Shown here piece after piece: positions 16,705-25,292 of a stretch of 64,000 bases of DNA. This DNA is from Cytophagales bacterium CG12_big_fil_rev_8_21_14_0_65_40_12 (lineage in GTDB: Bacteria; Bacteroidota; Bacteroidia; Cytophagales; Cyclobacteriaceae). The notes under the pieces were generated by a model. It had not been told where the DNA came from. It ran no database searches and was given only the letters and a program-made list of their open reading frames with translations. Numbering within the stretch: position 1 is the stretch's first letter; each line of letters starts with the position of its first letter. Location: NCBI GenBank assembly GCA_002786855.1, contig PCUU01000092.1:52576-116575 (forward strand), written 5' to 3'. The position numbers and the translations under genes were made by a program.

Positions 16705-18209
16705 TATTTTCTTTCGATAACTGAATCCGTTTTTGGATCGTATTCTAGTAATTCGTTATAGAGCAATTGATTGTTTTGGAAATCATATAATGTCAAAGCC
16801 CTTAACTCGTAGTACGCACCCCAATACTGCTGTAGGGCCGAAACATAACTTCTGATTGCGCTATCCTTATTCGTTCTCGCTCTTGCCAATTCAAGAATTC
16901 CAACCTTACCAGCCAAATATCTTCCATTTGTAATTTCGAAACCTTTTAAGGCAATCGCCTCACTCTTCTTAGCCAATTCTATTTGCTCGATAATCTGGCG
17001 GAAGTTTCTTACAGCATTAGAGATTTCTTGATCAAAATTGATCATGTCTTGCTCAATATTGAATTCATTGAGCTTTTGCTGCTCAAGTGCCTGATTCATA
17101 CGCGCTTTATTTCTTCCACCATCAAGTATAGGCAGAGCAAAAGTCAAGGTTACTTGAGAACCTGCAGCGGTATTATCTCCATCATAAACTCCAGAAAGAC
17201 TATTGGTTTGCGCACTATTATACCCATAAGACGCAATTAAAGAAGCGTTGAACCTTCGGGCCCTTGCCTCGGCAACAGATCTTTGCGCTGCCAAACGCTG
17301 CACCTCAAAACTCAAATATTCAGCTCTATTATCCTTTGCATACTTCAGCGCTGTTTCATAATCAATTTCAAAATCAGGAACCTCAAGCGGAGCAACCAAT
17401 TCAAGGTCTACATTTTCGCTTAAACCAATAAAACTTCTCAATTCCAGCGATAAGGATTGAACTTCCAATTGTGCTTGTTGAGCATCACTCTGAGAGGTTA
17501 GTAAATCTAGTTCGGTTTGAAGTAATTGATCCTCAGTAGAAGTACCAATATTGTAGCGTCCTTGTTCTACTCTAAAAACGGTGTCGTTGGCTTGCTCATT
17601 TTGTCTTGCAATCTGAAGGTTCTTTTGCTGAACCAACAATCTAAAAAACAATACCGCTGCAGTTTGCGAAGCTTGTTCTAACTCCTGTACATAGCTCCTC
17701 TTGCTTTGCTCATATTGCAAGGGTTGAATTTGCCTATCCCATTTGAACGGGTTGACAGCGAATAATGGTTGCTCGATTGAAAAACCAACGGGATCACCTT
17801 GATAACGCGTGAAATCATTATCGTAATCATCGAATCTGGCCAAGCGTGAATTAAATGAAACCGTAGTGTTGGTCCAAGGCAAAACTTGCTCCAATCCCAA
17901 ACTAAGGTTAGAGTTATTCTGATTTACCGATCTAAATGCCACCGACCCATCATTCTGGGCTTGTGCAATGGTTCTATTTACATAATTAGGGAGTGTACCT
18001 CTTACTAAAAGTTGAGGTTTCAATTGAGACTTGTACACCTGATAGCTCCAATAGCCTAAAGTTCGCGAAGTCTCCGCTCTTTTGGCATTTCTTGAGTTTT
18101 GACGTGCCAATTGGATTACTTCTTCAAGGGTTAACACTTTTTTCTCTTGCGAAAATGATAATTGCGTTAGACCCAGAAGAAAAATTGAAAGTAAAATGAC
18201 CTTTTTCAT
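16704..18209 (-). CDS. TolC-family outer-membrane efflux protein
   Basis: The 501-residue protein has a signal peptide (LLSIFLLGLTQLSFSQ). It then shows long coiled-coil helices rich in Gln, Ala, Glu and Arg in two repeats (SVAEARARRF, NRYLAGKVGILELARAR), the TolC/OEP pattern. It would form the outer-membrane channel of a tripartite exporter. It is the last gene of a three-gene minus-strand operon, 6 bp after the FtsX-type permease and downstream of a periplasmic adaptor. Confidence 0.92.
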   Translation of the reverse strand: MKKVILLSIFLLGLTQLSFSQEKKVLTLEEVIQLARQNSRNAKRAETSRTLGYWSYQVYKSQLKPQLLVRGTLPNYVNRTIAQAQNDGSVAFRSVNQNNSNLSLGLEQVLPWTNTTVSFNSRLARFDDYDNDFTRYQGDPVGFSIEQPLFAVNPFKWDRQIQPLQYEQSKRSYVQELEQASQTAAVLFFRLLVQQKNLQIARQNEQANDTVFRVEQGRYNIGTSTEDQLLQTELDLLTSQSDAQQAQLEVQSLSLELRSFIGLSENVDLELVAPLEVPDFEIDYETALKYAKDNRAEYLSFEVQRLAAQRSVAEARARRFNASLIASYGYNSAQTNSLSGVYDGDNTAAGSQVTLTFALPILDGGRNKARMNQALEQQKLNEFNIEQDMINFDQEISNAVRNFRQIIEQIELAKKSEAIALKGFEITNGRYLAGKVGILELARARTNKDSAIRSYVSALQQYWGAYYELRALTLYDFQNNQLLYNELLEYDPKTDSVIERK

Positions 18210-18215
18210 GAGTTT

Positions 18216-19592
18216 TTATTCGTGTCTTAAAGATGTAATTGGATCTTGGCTTGCCGCTCGTCTTGCTGGAGTAATTCCAAAAATAAGACCCACAGTAGCC
18301 GCAACTCCAAAGGAAATAACAATTGAAGCAAAACTGATTTCAGTTGGGAAATCGGCCAGGGAAGAAACAGCGAATGCTAATCCTATGCCTAAAATTACCC
18401 CTATAATGCCTCCTGACACTGAAATAAGCACAGCTTCAAATAAAAATTGTGATACAATATCAGAAGACTTAGCTCCAATTGAAAGCCTTAAGCCGATTTC
18501 TTTTATTCTTTCCATCACAGAAGCCAACATAATATTCATAATTCCAATACCCCCAACTAAAAGGGAAATGGCTGCAATGGCCGCTAAAACGATATTAAAA
18601 ATATTCTGAGTTCTTTGTTGCTGTTTCAAAAGCAATTCCGGAATGGTAATTTCATAATCTACCACACCGAAGTGTCTGCGCTCGAGCAACCTACTCATGA
18701 CCTCGGCAGTGGAGCTAAGTTTGGTCGATTCTTCAACTTGCACCACCAGCCTATCGATTTGATGATAATTTTTGGGTGCACTATCCTCATCGCTGCTACC
18801 AGATGAAGTAATGACCGCGAAGCCCCCTCCAAAACCACGGAAACTAGTGCCGCCAAAACTCTTTTTCAATCCAGAACCTGTCACTAAATCGCGATTAATA
18901 TAACGCACAAGAACGGTTTGGATTGGAGTATACACATCCATATTATAGTCACGAATACCGAGATTCGTAATTGCTTTTTCTGAGATGAACCTCTCTTTGA
19001 GCACCCCAATTACCTCTAGCCACTGCGAACCCACTTTGATTTTCTTACCCAAGGGATTTTCCTGTGGAAAAAATTTAGACTGAATGCCCTTTCCTATAAT
19101 ACAAACTGGAGCCCCAACCCTCAACTGAATATCGTCAAACATTTGGCCTCCATCCATTTCGAAATTGGCCACCTCAAAATAGCTAGGCTCTACGCCAACT
19201 AGCTTTGAGGACCTGCGGATTCCGTTTTTGATGATGTAGGTTTCCAAAAGGATTTCTGGGCTTATCTTTTGAATACCCGGAATGGACTCCCTGATGTTTT
19301 CCACATCAAGCAACTTTAATCCTGGAGAAAACTTCTTTTTATCGTCCTCATCTGCCTGACCTAGCTGCTGCTCTACCTGCTCTACTACTGGCTGAACGAT
19401 GATGTTATTCACACCTACTAATTCAATCTGCTCCAAAATTTCCTTTTGTGCACCATTTCCAATTGCAAGCATTGCGATTACCGCAGCCACACCAAAGATA
19501 ATCCCAAGCGCTGTAAGCAAGGACCTTAATTGGTTGGCCAGCACCGCTTCCAGCGCTATGTAAAAGTTAAATAATAGACTTTGCTTATTCAT
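18216..19592 (-). CDS. MacB/FtsX-type ABC transporter permease
   Basis: The 458-residue protein has an N-terminal membrane helix (LLTALGIIFGVAAVIAMLAIG), then a MacB periplasmic core domain (about 60-300) and three C-terminal FtsX helices (ISLLVGGIGIMNIMLASV, then VLISVSGGIIGVILGI, then a GLIFGI block). No nucleotide-binding domain is fused, and no ABC ATPase gene lies in this operon. In most MacB-like systems the ATPase is fused or adjacent, so it must be supplied from elsewhere. Gaps of 5 and 6 bp join it to the adaptor and TolC-type genes. Confidence 0.92.
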   Translation of the reverse strand: MNKQSLLFNFYIALEAVLANQLRSLLTALGIIFGVAAVIAMLAIGNGAQKEILEQIELVGVNNIIVQPVVEQVEQQLGQADEDDKKKFSPGLKLLDVENIRESIPGIQKISPEILLETYIIKNGIRRSSKLVGVEPSYFEVANFEMDGGQMFDDIQLRVGAPVCIIGKGIQSKFFPQENPLGKKIKVGSQWLEVIGVLKERFISEKAITNLGIRDYNMDVYTPIQTVLVRYINRDLVTGSGLKKSFGGTSFRGFGGGFAVITSSGSSDEDSAPKNYHQIDRLVVQVEESTKLSSTAEVMSRLLERRHFGVVDYEITIPELLLKQQQRTQNIFNIVLAAIAAISLLVGGIGIMNIMLASVMERIKEIGLRLSIGAKSSDIVSQFLFEAVLISVSGGIIGVILGIGLAFAVSSLADFPTEISFASIVISFGVAATVGLIFGITPARRAASQDPITSLRHE

Positions 19593-19597
19593 AATGC

Positions 19598-21106
19598 TTA
19601 GTCTTTTGTTTGACCAGCTCGTCCTGCTGCGGCACCCGCTGCACCTGTGGTGCTGGCTGGTCGTTGCCCTCCTACACCGGCAGGTCTCTGACCGCCTCTT
19701 TGGAACATTTGCTGCATTTGAGATGGGTCTGTAATTCCTCTGTCTTTCAATCTCTGAATCATTTCAGGTGACATTGGGCTACCATCAGGCATTTTCCATT
19801 CTAAGTCACCTCCTTCTGGAGCTTCAGGAGCGACTTCGTATTTTTGCATTCTAGTTCCATCCAATTCTGGAATTAGTTTAGGCCCCTTGCCCGACATTCC
19901 ATCAGGCATACTCAAATAGAGTACATCGCCTTCTTCAACACCCATTTCAATCACGGCATCATTGCTATTGGTCAAGCCTACCTTGACTTCTTGAAGCACT
20001 CCACTCTTTTTGATTACATAGTTGATTGAGTCGTTATAAACATGTAAACACTCTAGTGGAACATGTACCACATCTTGCAAATTTTGAGTGATTACGATAT
20101 TACTCGTAGTCATTGAAGGTCTCAATTCCGAGTCACGCTCATTCACACGCACAATTACCTCAAATACCTTTGCATCTGAATTTGGGTTTTGCTGACCTAC
20201 ACGGGCCACACGCGATACTTTTCCTGAAAGTCTTTTATCCGGGAAAGCGTCCAAGCCAATTTCTACTGGCTGACCCACCTTTACTTTACGAATGTCTACC
20301 TCATTAATGAAAGTAGTTGAAATCATGCTAGAAAGATCTGGAAGTTCAGCCACATCTGGTGCGAAAGTATTAATCTGTGAACCTTCAACAATCCTGTCTC
20401 CACCAAAGCCTTTGGTATAAATTACCATTCCGTCCTGAGGGGCGTAAATGGTGAAATCCTCCAATAGTTTCAACCCTTTGTCGTAGCGGTCTTGCCTCCT
20501 GTTCAAATCGGCAGTTTCTTCAATCATTTTTGATTTCGCTTGCTGCTTTTTCAAGGTGTAATTTTCTATGGCTCTTTCTTTGTCTCTCAAAAGCTTTTCG
20601 AGCTCATTCTCATATTTTTTTACCGTAGCTGGCGGCTCATATTGCGATTGCTCTAATTGAAGTTTCTTCTCTTCGATGGAGTAGTCGAGATTAATAAGTT
20701 TATCTCGCTCACCTCTCAAAGTCAAAGCAGTATCAATTTTAGCATTGTCGTATTCTGCGATTTGGGCGTCTAGTTGATCCTTTTCTGCTTGGATTTTTTC
20801 ATAAAGCTCTCCTTTATCCAACTCCGCCACGAATTCACCCTTCCTCACTTGAGTGCCTTCATCGACCAGTTTTTGAATGGTCATGTTTCTAATATTGAAA
20901 TCTCGGGCGGCAATTGGCCCTACGATTTTTGTAGAACGCTCTGCAGACAATTCCCCAGTTGTGGTTACTTCAACTTTGAATTCACCTTTTTCTGCCGTAG
21001 CAAAAAGCGAAACCCCATCCTCTTTGGCTTCTGGATTAAAAACGGTCAGGGCAACCACTATGGCAGTGATTACTACTAGTCCGATAATGATGAGTTTTTT
21101 TCTCAT
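19598..21106 (-). CDS. Periplasmic adaptor (HlyD/MacA-type) of the export operon
   Basis: The 502-residue protein has an N-terminal anchor (LIIIGLVVITAIVVALTVF), then barrel/lipoyl segments around a long charged coiled coil (about 105-200, e.g. YENELEKLLRDKERAIENY). A HlyD-like barrel (LSGKVSRVARVGQQ) follows. The C-terminal ~70 residues are unusual: Met/Gln/Gly/Pro/Ala-rich low complexity (GITDPSQMQQMFQRGGQRP, then an Ala/Gly run) with no family match that I know. It is the first gene of the operon with the permease and TolC-type genes. It would bridge permease and channel. Confidence 0.9.
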   Translation of the reverse strand: MRKKLIIIGLVVITAIVVALTVFNPEAKEDGVSLFATAEKGEFKVEVTTTGELSAERSTKIVGPIAARDFNIRNMTIQKLVDEGTQVRKGEFVAELDKGELYEKIQAEKDQLDAQIAEYDNAKIDTALTLRGERDKLINLDYSIEEKKLQLEQSQYEPPATVKKYENELEKLLRDKERAIENYTLKKQQAKSKMIEETADLNRRQDRYDKGLKLLEDFTIYAPQDGMVIYTKGFGGDRIVEGSQINTFAPDVAELPDLSSMISTTFINEVDIRKVKVGQPVEIGLDAFPDKRLSGKVSRVARVGQQNPNSDAKVFEVIVRVNERDSELRPSMTTSNIVITQNLQDVVHVPLECLHVYNDSINYVIKKSGVLQEVKVGLTNSNDAVIEMGVEEGDVLYLSMPDGMSGKGPKLIPELDGTRMQKYEVAPEAPEGGDLEWKMPDGSPMSPEMIQRLKDRGITDPSQMQQMFQRGGQRPAGVGGQRPASTTGAAGAAAGRAGQTKD

Positions 21107-21438
21107 GACTCCTTCTATTGTTAGTTTTAAATGTTTGCGAAATTAGGTTGAATAGTGCTGATAACATTTCCACATAAAAAAGTATGTCACCACTAAAATA
21201 AAATGGGAAAACGCCATTTACGAATCAAAATCAAACTATTCTAATGCTTAACTGCAAAGTCAGTAGGTTGTTTCAGTACTTTCCAACTTGGTTTAGATGA
21301 TCATGGTGACGCAAAAGTTTAACCGACACGGACTTCAATTATTGGAACGGTGAATATATGGTGCAAGCACCTAAATGTTCATTTCAATGGTGGCCAATGG
21401 TTTCGGTCTTAAACTATATCTTTGAGCAAAATTAATGA
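21107..21438. other. Divergent intergenic region with promoter for the methyltransferase
   Basis: No gene is visible. An exact TANNTTTG box (TATCTTTG, 21417-21424) lies 14 bp before the methyltransferase start, implying a very short leader. I see no clear box for the divergent adaptor operon. Confidence 0.5.
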
Positions 21439-22206
21439 ATGAAAAAACTTATTAGTTTCTTTTTGCGAAAAGTGCCCCGAAAATACCTTCAGCTCTTTAG
21501 CCATCATATTTTGAAAGTGGTGAGCCTATTTATGCGGGGAAATAATGTTACCTGCCCTATTTGTGAAATAAGTTATCGCAAGTTTCTTCCCTATGGCCGA
21601 TTGCACCCCAGGCCAAATGCGCTTTGCCCAGATTCATTGTCGTTAGAAAGACACCGGTTAATGTGGCTGTATTTAAAGCAGCGTACCAACTTTTTCACTG
21701 CTGATTTGAAGCTTTTACACATTGCCCCAGAGCTTTGCTTTATCGATAAATTTAAGGCAATGCCGAATATCGACTATACTTCGGCAGATTTAGAATCTCC
21801 ATTAGCAGACATTAAAATGGATGTTCACGAAATTCCTTTTGAGGACCATACTTTTGATGTGGTTTTTTGTAATCACGTAATGGAACATGTTGATGATGAC
21901 ATCAAAGCCATGAGCGAGATCAATAGAGTGCTTAAACCTGGAGGATGGGCCATAATACAATCACCGCAGGATTATAGCAGGGATGAAACGCTCGAAGACC
22001 CAAATATTACTGACCCTAAAGACCGCGAACGCATTTTTTGGCAGGATGATCATTTGCGACTTTTCGGCCTCGATTATGGTAAACGCTTAGAAAAGGCAGG
22101 ATTCAAGGTGACTGAAGATCGATTCGTGATGGAATTGCCAGCAGAAACCGTAAGGAAATATGCGCTGCCAGCAAAAGAGATTATTTATTTCTGCGCGAAA
22201 GGCTGA
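21439..22206 (+). CDS. Class I SAM-dependent methyltransferase
   Basis: The 255-residue protein carries a CPIC motif (~39-42) and an LCPDS segment before an ERHRLMW block; the second Cys pair of the usual CPxC...CPxC is degenerate (CPDS). The methyltransferase fold follows (FDVVFCNHVMEHVDDD, then RVLKPGGWAIIQSP). The substrate is unknown; relatives often sit near glycosyltransferases, as here. Of two overlapping ATGs (21435 and 21439) only the second opens this frame. Its 3' end overlaps the convergent glycosyltransferase by 22 bp. Confidence 0.82.
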   Translation: MKKLISFFLRKVPRKYLQLFSHHILKVVSLFMRGNNVTCPICEISYRKFLPYGRLHPRPNALCPDSLSLERHRLMWLYLKQRTNFFTADLKLLHIAPELCFIDKFKAMPNIDYTSADLESPLADIKMDVHEIPFEDHTFDVVFCNHVMEHVDDDIKAMSEINRVLKPGGWAIIQSPQDYSRDETLEDPNITDPKDRERIFWQDDHLRLFGLDYGKRLEKAGFKVTEDRFVMELPAETVRKYALPAKEIIYFCAKG

Positions 22207-23165
22207 TTCCCTCGGGGATTCACAAGTTCGTTGATCATACCCATGCCATAACCAATGAGCTGAGTAAAAGCAGCCGCTACGCTGAAAAAACCAATCTTCA
22301 AATTCCTGTATTGCAGCGATGCATCCAAAAAAAGCGCTAAAGTAAAGATCGCTATGGCTGAAGCACCTAAATAGAACAACAAGGGACTAATCCAGAGCAA
22401 GATTGGCCAAGCAAATAGCCCCAAAACAAAGCATGTTGGAAGCAGATGGACCAATTTTAGTTCTCCCGGAACAAGCTTATTTACATTAATTCTCGCCCTA
22501 CCAAAAAAATGAAGTTGCCTGTAGAATTGGACAAAACTTGTTCTTCTTTTATGAAACACAAAAGCTTCAGGAATCAGGCCAGTTTTGAACCCTTCTTTGA
22601 TGATTCGAATGCTAAATTCGATGTCTTCCCCCATTCGGGTAATTCTATAGCCTTTAGTTTTTTCAAAAACAGCTTTTGAAATCCCCATATTGAAGCTTCT
22701 AGGGTGAAAAGTCCCCACGTGCTTCTTATTCCCCCTGATCCCGCCTGTCGTAAAGGGAGAGGTCATGGAATAGCTAATGGCTTTTTGAAGAGGTGTAAAT
22801 GAAGTATGCGCTTTATCAGGGCCACCAAAAGCGTCTAGTTGGTTTTGGTTCAAGGACTTTTCAACTAATTCGAAGTAGTTTTCAGGAATCAAGCAGTCTG
22901 AATCGAAAACCACAAAGTAGTCTCCTTTTGCTCTTTCGAAACCATAATTCCTGGAGAAACCTTGTCCTGAATTTTCTTTGAAGAAATACTTGATATTGAG
23001 TTGCGACTGAAATTTCGCAACCACTTGGTCACATTTCTTTACAGAACCGTCTTCAACAATGATGACCTCGAAATTTTTATAGGACTGAAGCACTAAGGAT
23101 TGGAGCAGTTCATCCACTTCATCAGGTCGATTGAAAACGGGAATGACTACCGAATAAAACCTCAT
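22185..23165 (-). CDS. Glycosyltransferase family 2, membrane anchored
   Basis: The 326-residue protein has a GT-A fold with VVIPVFNRPDEV at the N-terminus, EDGS, a DSDC (DxD-type) metal site and RMGEDIEFSIRI downstream. Hydrophobic segments (about 240-310) anchor it to the inner membrane. Its start overlaps the preceding glycosyltransferase by 4 bp (ATGA type). Sugar and acceptor cannot be read from sequence. Confidence 0.88.
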   Translation of the reverse strand: MRFYSVVIPVFNRPDEVDELLQSLVLQSYKNFEVIIVEDGSVKKCDQVVAKFQSQLNIKYFFKENSGQGFSRNYGFERAKGDYFVVFDSDCLIPENYFELVEKSLNQNQLDAFGGPDKAHTSFTPLQKAISYSMTSPFTTGGIRGNKKHVGTFHPRSFNMGISKAVFEKTKGYRITRMGEDIEFSIRIIKEGFKTGLIPEAFVFHKRRTSFVQFYRQLHFFGRARINVNKLVPGELKLVHLLPTCFVLGLFAWPILLWISPLLFYLGASAIAIFTLALFLDASLQYRNLKIGFFSVAAAFTQLIGYGMGMINELVNPRGNQPFAQK

Positions 23166-24127
23166 GATTTTTTGACGCCAATGGAATCTTCTAAAATATA
23201 GTCATTGCTTCGATGAGAATTCATGGTCATCATTTCGCCTAAAAACCCAGCCAGAAACAATTGAACTCCTACAATAATGGCCGCAATGGCCAAAAAGAAT
23301 AACGGCTGGTCGACAACATCGCGGTAAACATTGGTTTTTGTAATATATATAGCTCTAATTTTTACCCAGCCAATCCAGCCTACGAACAAAAAGCCCAACA
23401 TGAAGGAGATTGTACCCAGTGTACCGAAAAAATGCATTGGCTTTTTCTTGTACCTAGAAACAAATGAGATGGAGATTAAGTCGAGAAAACCATTGATGAA
23501 GCGTTCGAGACCAAACTTGGTAGTGCCATATTTCCTAGCCCTGTGTTCTACTACTTTTTCTCCGATTTTAGCGAAACCATTTCTTTTCGCAATGACAGGG
23601 ATATAGCGATGCATTTCGCCATAAACATCCAAGGTCCTTACCAAACGTTGATCGTAGGCCTTCAACCCACAGTTAAAATCATGCAACTTAATTCCCGAAA
23701 GTATACGGGTGACTCCATTAAAGAATTTGGACGGGATGGTTTTGGAAATAGGGTCGTGCCTTTTCTTTTTCCAGCCCGACACCAAGTGATAGCCCTCTTT
23801 GATCATTTGATAGAGTCCTGGAATTTCATCAGGACTGTCTTGGAGATCGGCATCCATGGTAATGACCACATCGCCAAGCGCATGTTTGAACCCGATATTG
23901 AGCGCTGCGGATTTTCCGTAGTTACGATTGAATTTGAGCGCTTTAATTGGATAATCAGCAGCCAATTTTTCAATGACTGCCCACGAGCCGTCCGAGCTCC
24001 CATCATCTACCATGATTATTTCATAAGTTAAGCCGTGTTCAATCATGACACGGCTTATCCAATTTGTGAGTTCTGGCAATGATTCCTCTTCATTAAAAAG
24101 AGGTATAACTACTGAAATTTGTATCAA
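23162..24127 (-). CDS. Glycosyltransferase family 2, polyprenyl-phosphate (DPM1/ArnC) type
   Basis: The 321-residue protein begins VVIPLFNEEESLPELT and has MVDDGSSDGSW and the metal motif MDADLQDSPDEI. A C-terminal pair of membrane helices (about 230-260 and 270-300) follows. This is the dolichol-phosphate-mannose-synthase-like layout that makes polyprenyl-phosphate sugars. It sits 4 bp downstream of a DUF4199 gene and overlaps the next glycosyltransferase, within one long minus-strand operon. Confidence 0.88.
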   Translation of the reverse strand: MIQISVVIPLFNEEESLPELTNWISRVMIEHGLTYEIIMVDDGSSDGSWAVIEKLAADYPIKALKFNRNYGKSAALNIGFKHALGDVVITMDADLQDSPDEIPGLYQMIKEGYHLVSGWKKKRHDPISKTIPSKFFNGVTRILSGIKLHDFNCGLKAYDQRLVRTLDVYGEMHRYIPVIAKRNGFAKIGEKVVEHRARKYGTTKFGLERFINGFLDLISISFVSRYKKKPMHFFGTLGTISFMLGFLFVGWIGWVKIRAIYITKTNVYRDVVDQPLFFLAIAAIIVGVQLFLAGFLGEMMTMNSHRSNDYILEDSIGVKKS

Positions 24128-24131
24128 AATG

Positions 24132-24641
24132 TTAATATTCGTCTTCTCCGTTTTTCATTATGGCAGAAACAATCGCTCCCCATATTAATCCACCTAATAC
24201 CACAACGACAACCCCTAAAATCAGTCCTAATTCTGGGTTTGAGAAACCAGACATGAATCGTGAGGATTGCTCAATCTGCTCTTCAGTCATTCCTTGTTCT
24301 CTCCAAGTATCATTCATGATCTGTTTCATTCTTTCCATATATTCAGGATCGATGAATTTTATGTAGATGTAGCTTATCACTGATCTCATAACTCCAGCGA
24401 TTGCAGCAGCCCCAAGGCTTATTCTGAAACCCTCTCCAAATGACATCAATCCGCCATTTTCAGTTTTGAATTCCTTACAAGCCAAAATGTACATTGCAAT
24501 GGCAATTACAATATTGACAATTTGCAACCAAGAAGGTTGTAGTTCCATGAGCATAGGAATCAAATTAACGACCGTACCTATTGCGCCATAAATGATCCCC
24601 CATTTTTTGATGACTTGACCTGTTGTGATTTGTTCTTCCAT
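24132..24641 (-). CDS. DUF4199 membrane protein
   Basis: The 169-residue protein has four hydrophobic helices and the family pattern: a conserved FGEGFRISLGAAAIAGVMRS segment after helix 2, then a hydrophilic loop with DPEYMERMKQIM, then a final helix (LILGVVVVVLGGLIWGAI). DUF4199 is Bacteroidota-specific with unknown function. It lies in the operon between a second DUF4199 gene and the glycosyltransferases. Confidence 0.85.
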   Translation of the reverse strand: MEEQITTGQVIKKWGIIYGAIGTVVNLIPMLMELQPSWLQIVNIVIAIAMYILACKEFKTENGGLMSFGEGFRISLGAAAIAGVMRSVISYIYIKFIDPEYMERMKQIMNDTWREQGMTEEQIEQSSRFMSGFSNPELGLILGVVVVVLGGLIWGAIVSAIMKNGEDEY

Positions 24642-24758
24642 GATTTCTTTTTTAAGGTTGATGGTTTGAAATTAACAATTTTTCGAAAGTAATGGATAAC
24701 CCAAGCTACGAAACCAGATTTTACTTAAACGTTTTAATGCAAGGATTAGCGAGCTAAA

Positions 24759-25292
24759 TCAAGCCTGATGCGTTCTGAGAAGAACGCTGAAAATGGGCGT
24801 CAGTACCAAACCAATCAACAAACGTTTAACAAAAGCATCAATCACCAAAACGCCAATGGTGGTATTTTGAAGTTTCGAGTATTGATCTAAATAACTCTCT
24901 TCACTTAAACCAGCAACAATCATTTCTCGTCTTGACACCAAATCTTCCAGGGCTAATTTGATATACTCCCCTAAAAAATCAGGTTCTACCCACTGCATGA
25001 GCACGAAAAAGAAGAGAGAAAAACCAGCCGCAATCGTTAAATACACAATAAAACCAACGGTCATTCCTTGATAAAACCTAAGTGCTCCATTGTTTACGCT
25101 GTCTTTATAATCCTTAATTGCTAAAAAAAGAAATACCCCAATCACAAAGACGTCCAACAAGAACGAAACAAGATTTCGCCATGGCTGCTGCCCCATTATA
25201 TAAAACACCACAAAAGCTAAAACGGTGAATAAAGCAGCCACCACACCATATTTAATGGCGAGTTTGCTTAGCGCAGGATTTACCTTAAACAT
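24759..25292 (-). CDS. DUF4199 membrane protein, second paralogue
   Basis: I start at the Met at 25292 (MFKVNPALSKLA), 177 residues. The alternative at 25310 would overlap the upstream gene by 26 bp and adds a non-typical MVTLFS. Four membrane helices are visible, with the family segment FYQGMTVGFIVYLTIAAG and a hydrophilic LVSRREMIVAGLSEESY loop. It is paralogous to the next gene, which is 117 bp downstream. It overlaps the dihydroorotase-like gene by 8 bp. Confidence 0.83.
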   Translation of the reverse strand: MFKVNPALSKLAIKYGVVAALFTVLAFVVFYIMGQQPWRNLVSFLLDVFVIGVFLFLAIKDYKDSVNNGALRFYQGMTVGFIVYLTIAAGFSLFFFVLMQWVEPDFLGEYIKLALEDLVSRREMIVAGLSEESYLDQYSKLQNTTIGVLVIDAFVKRLLIGLVLTPIFSVLLRTHQA

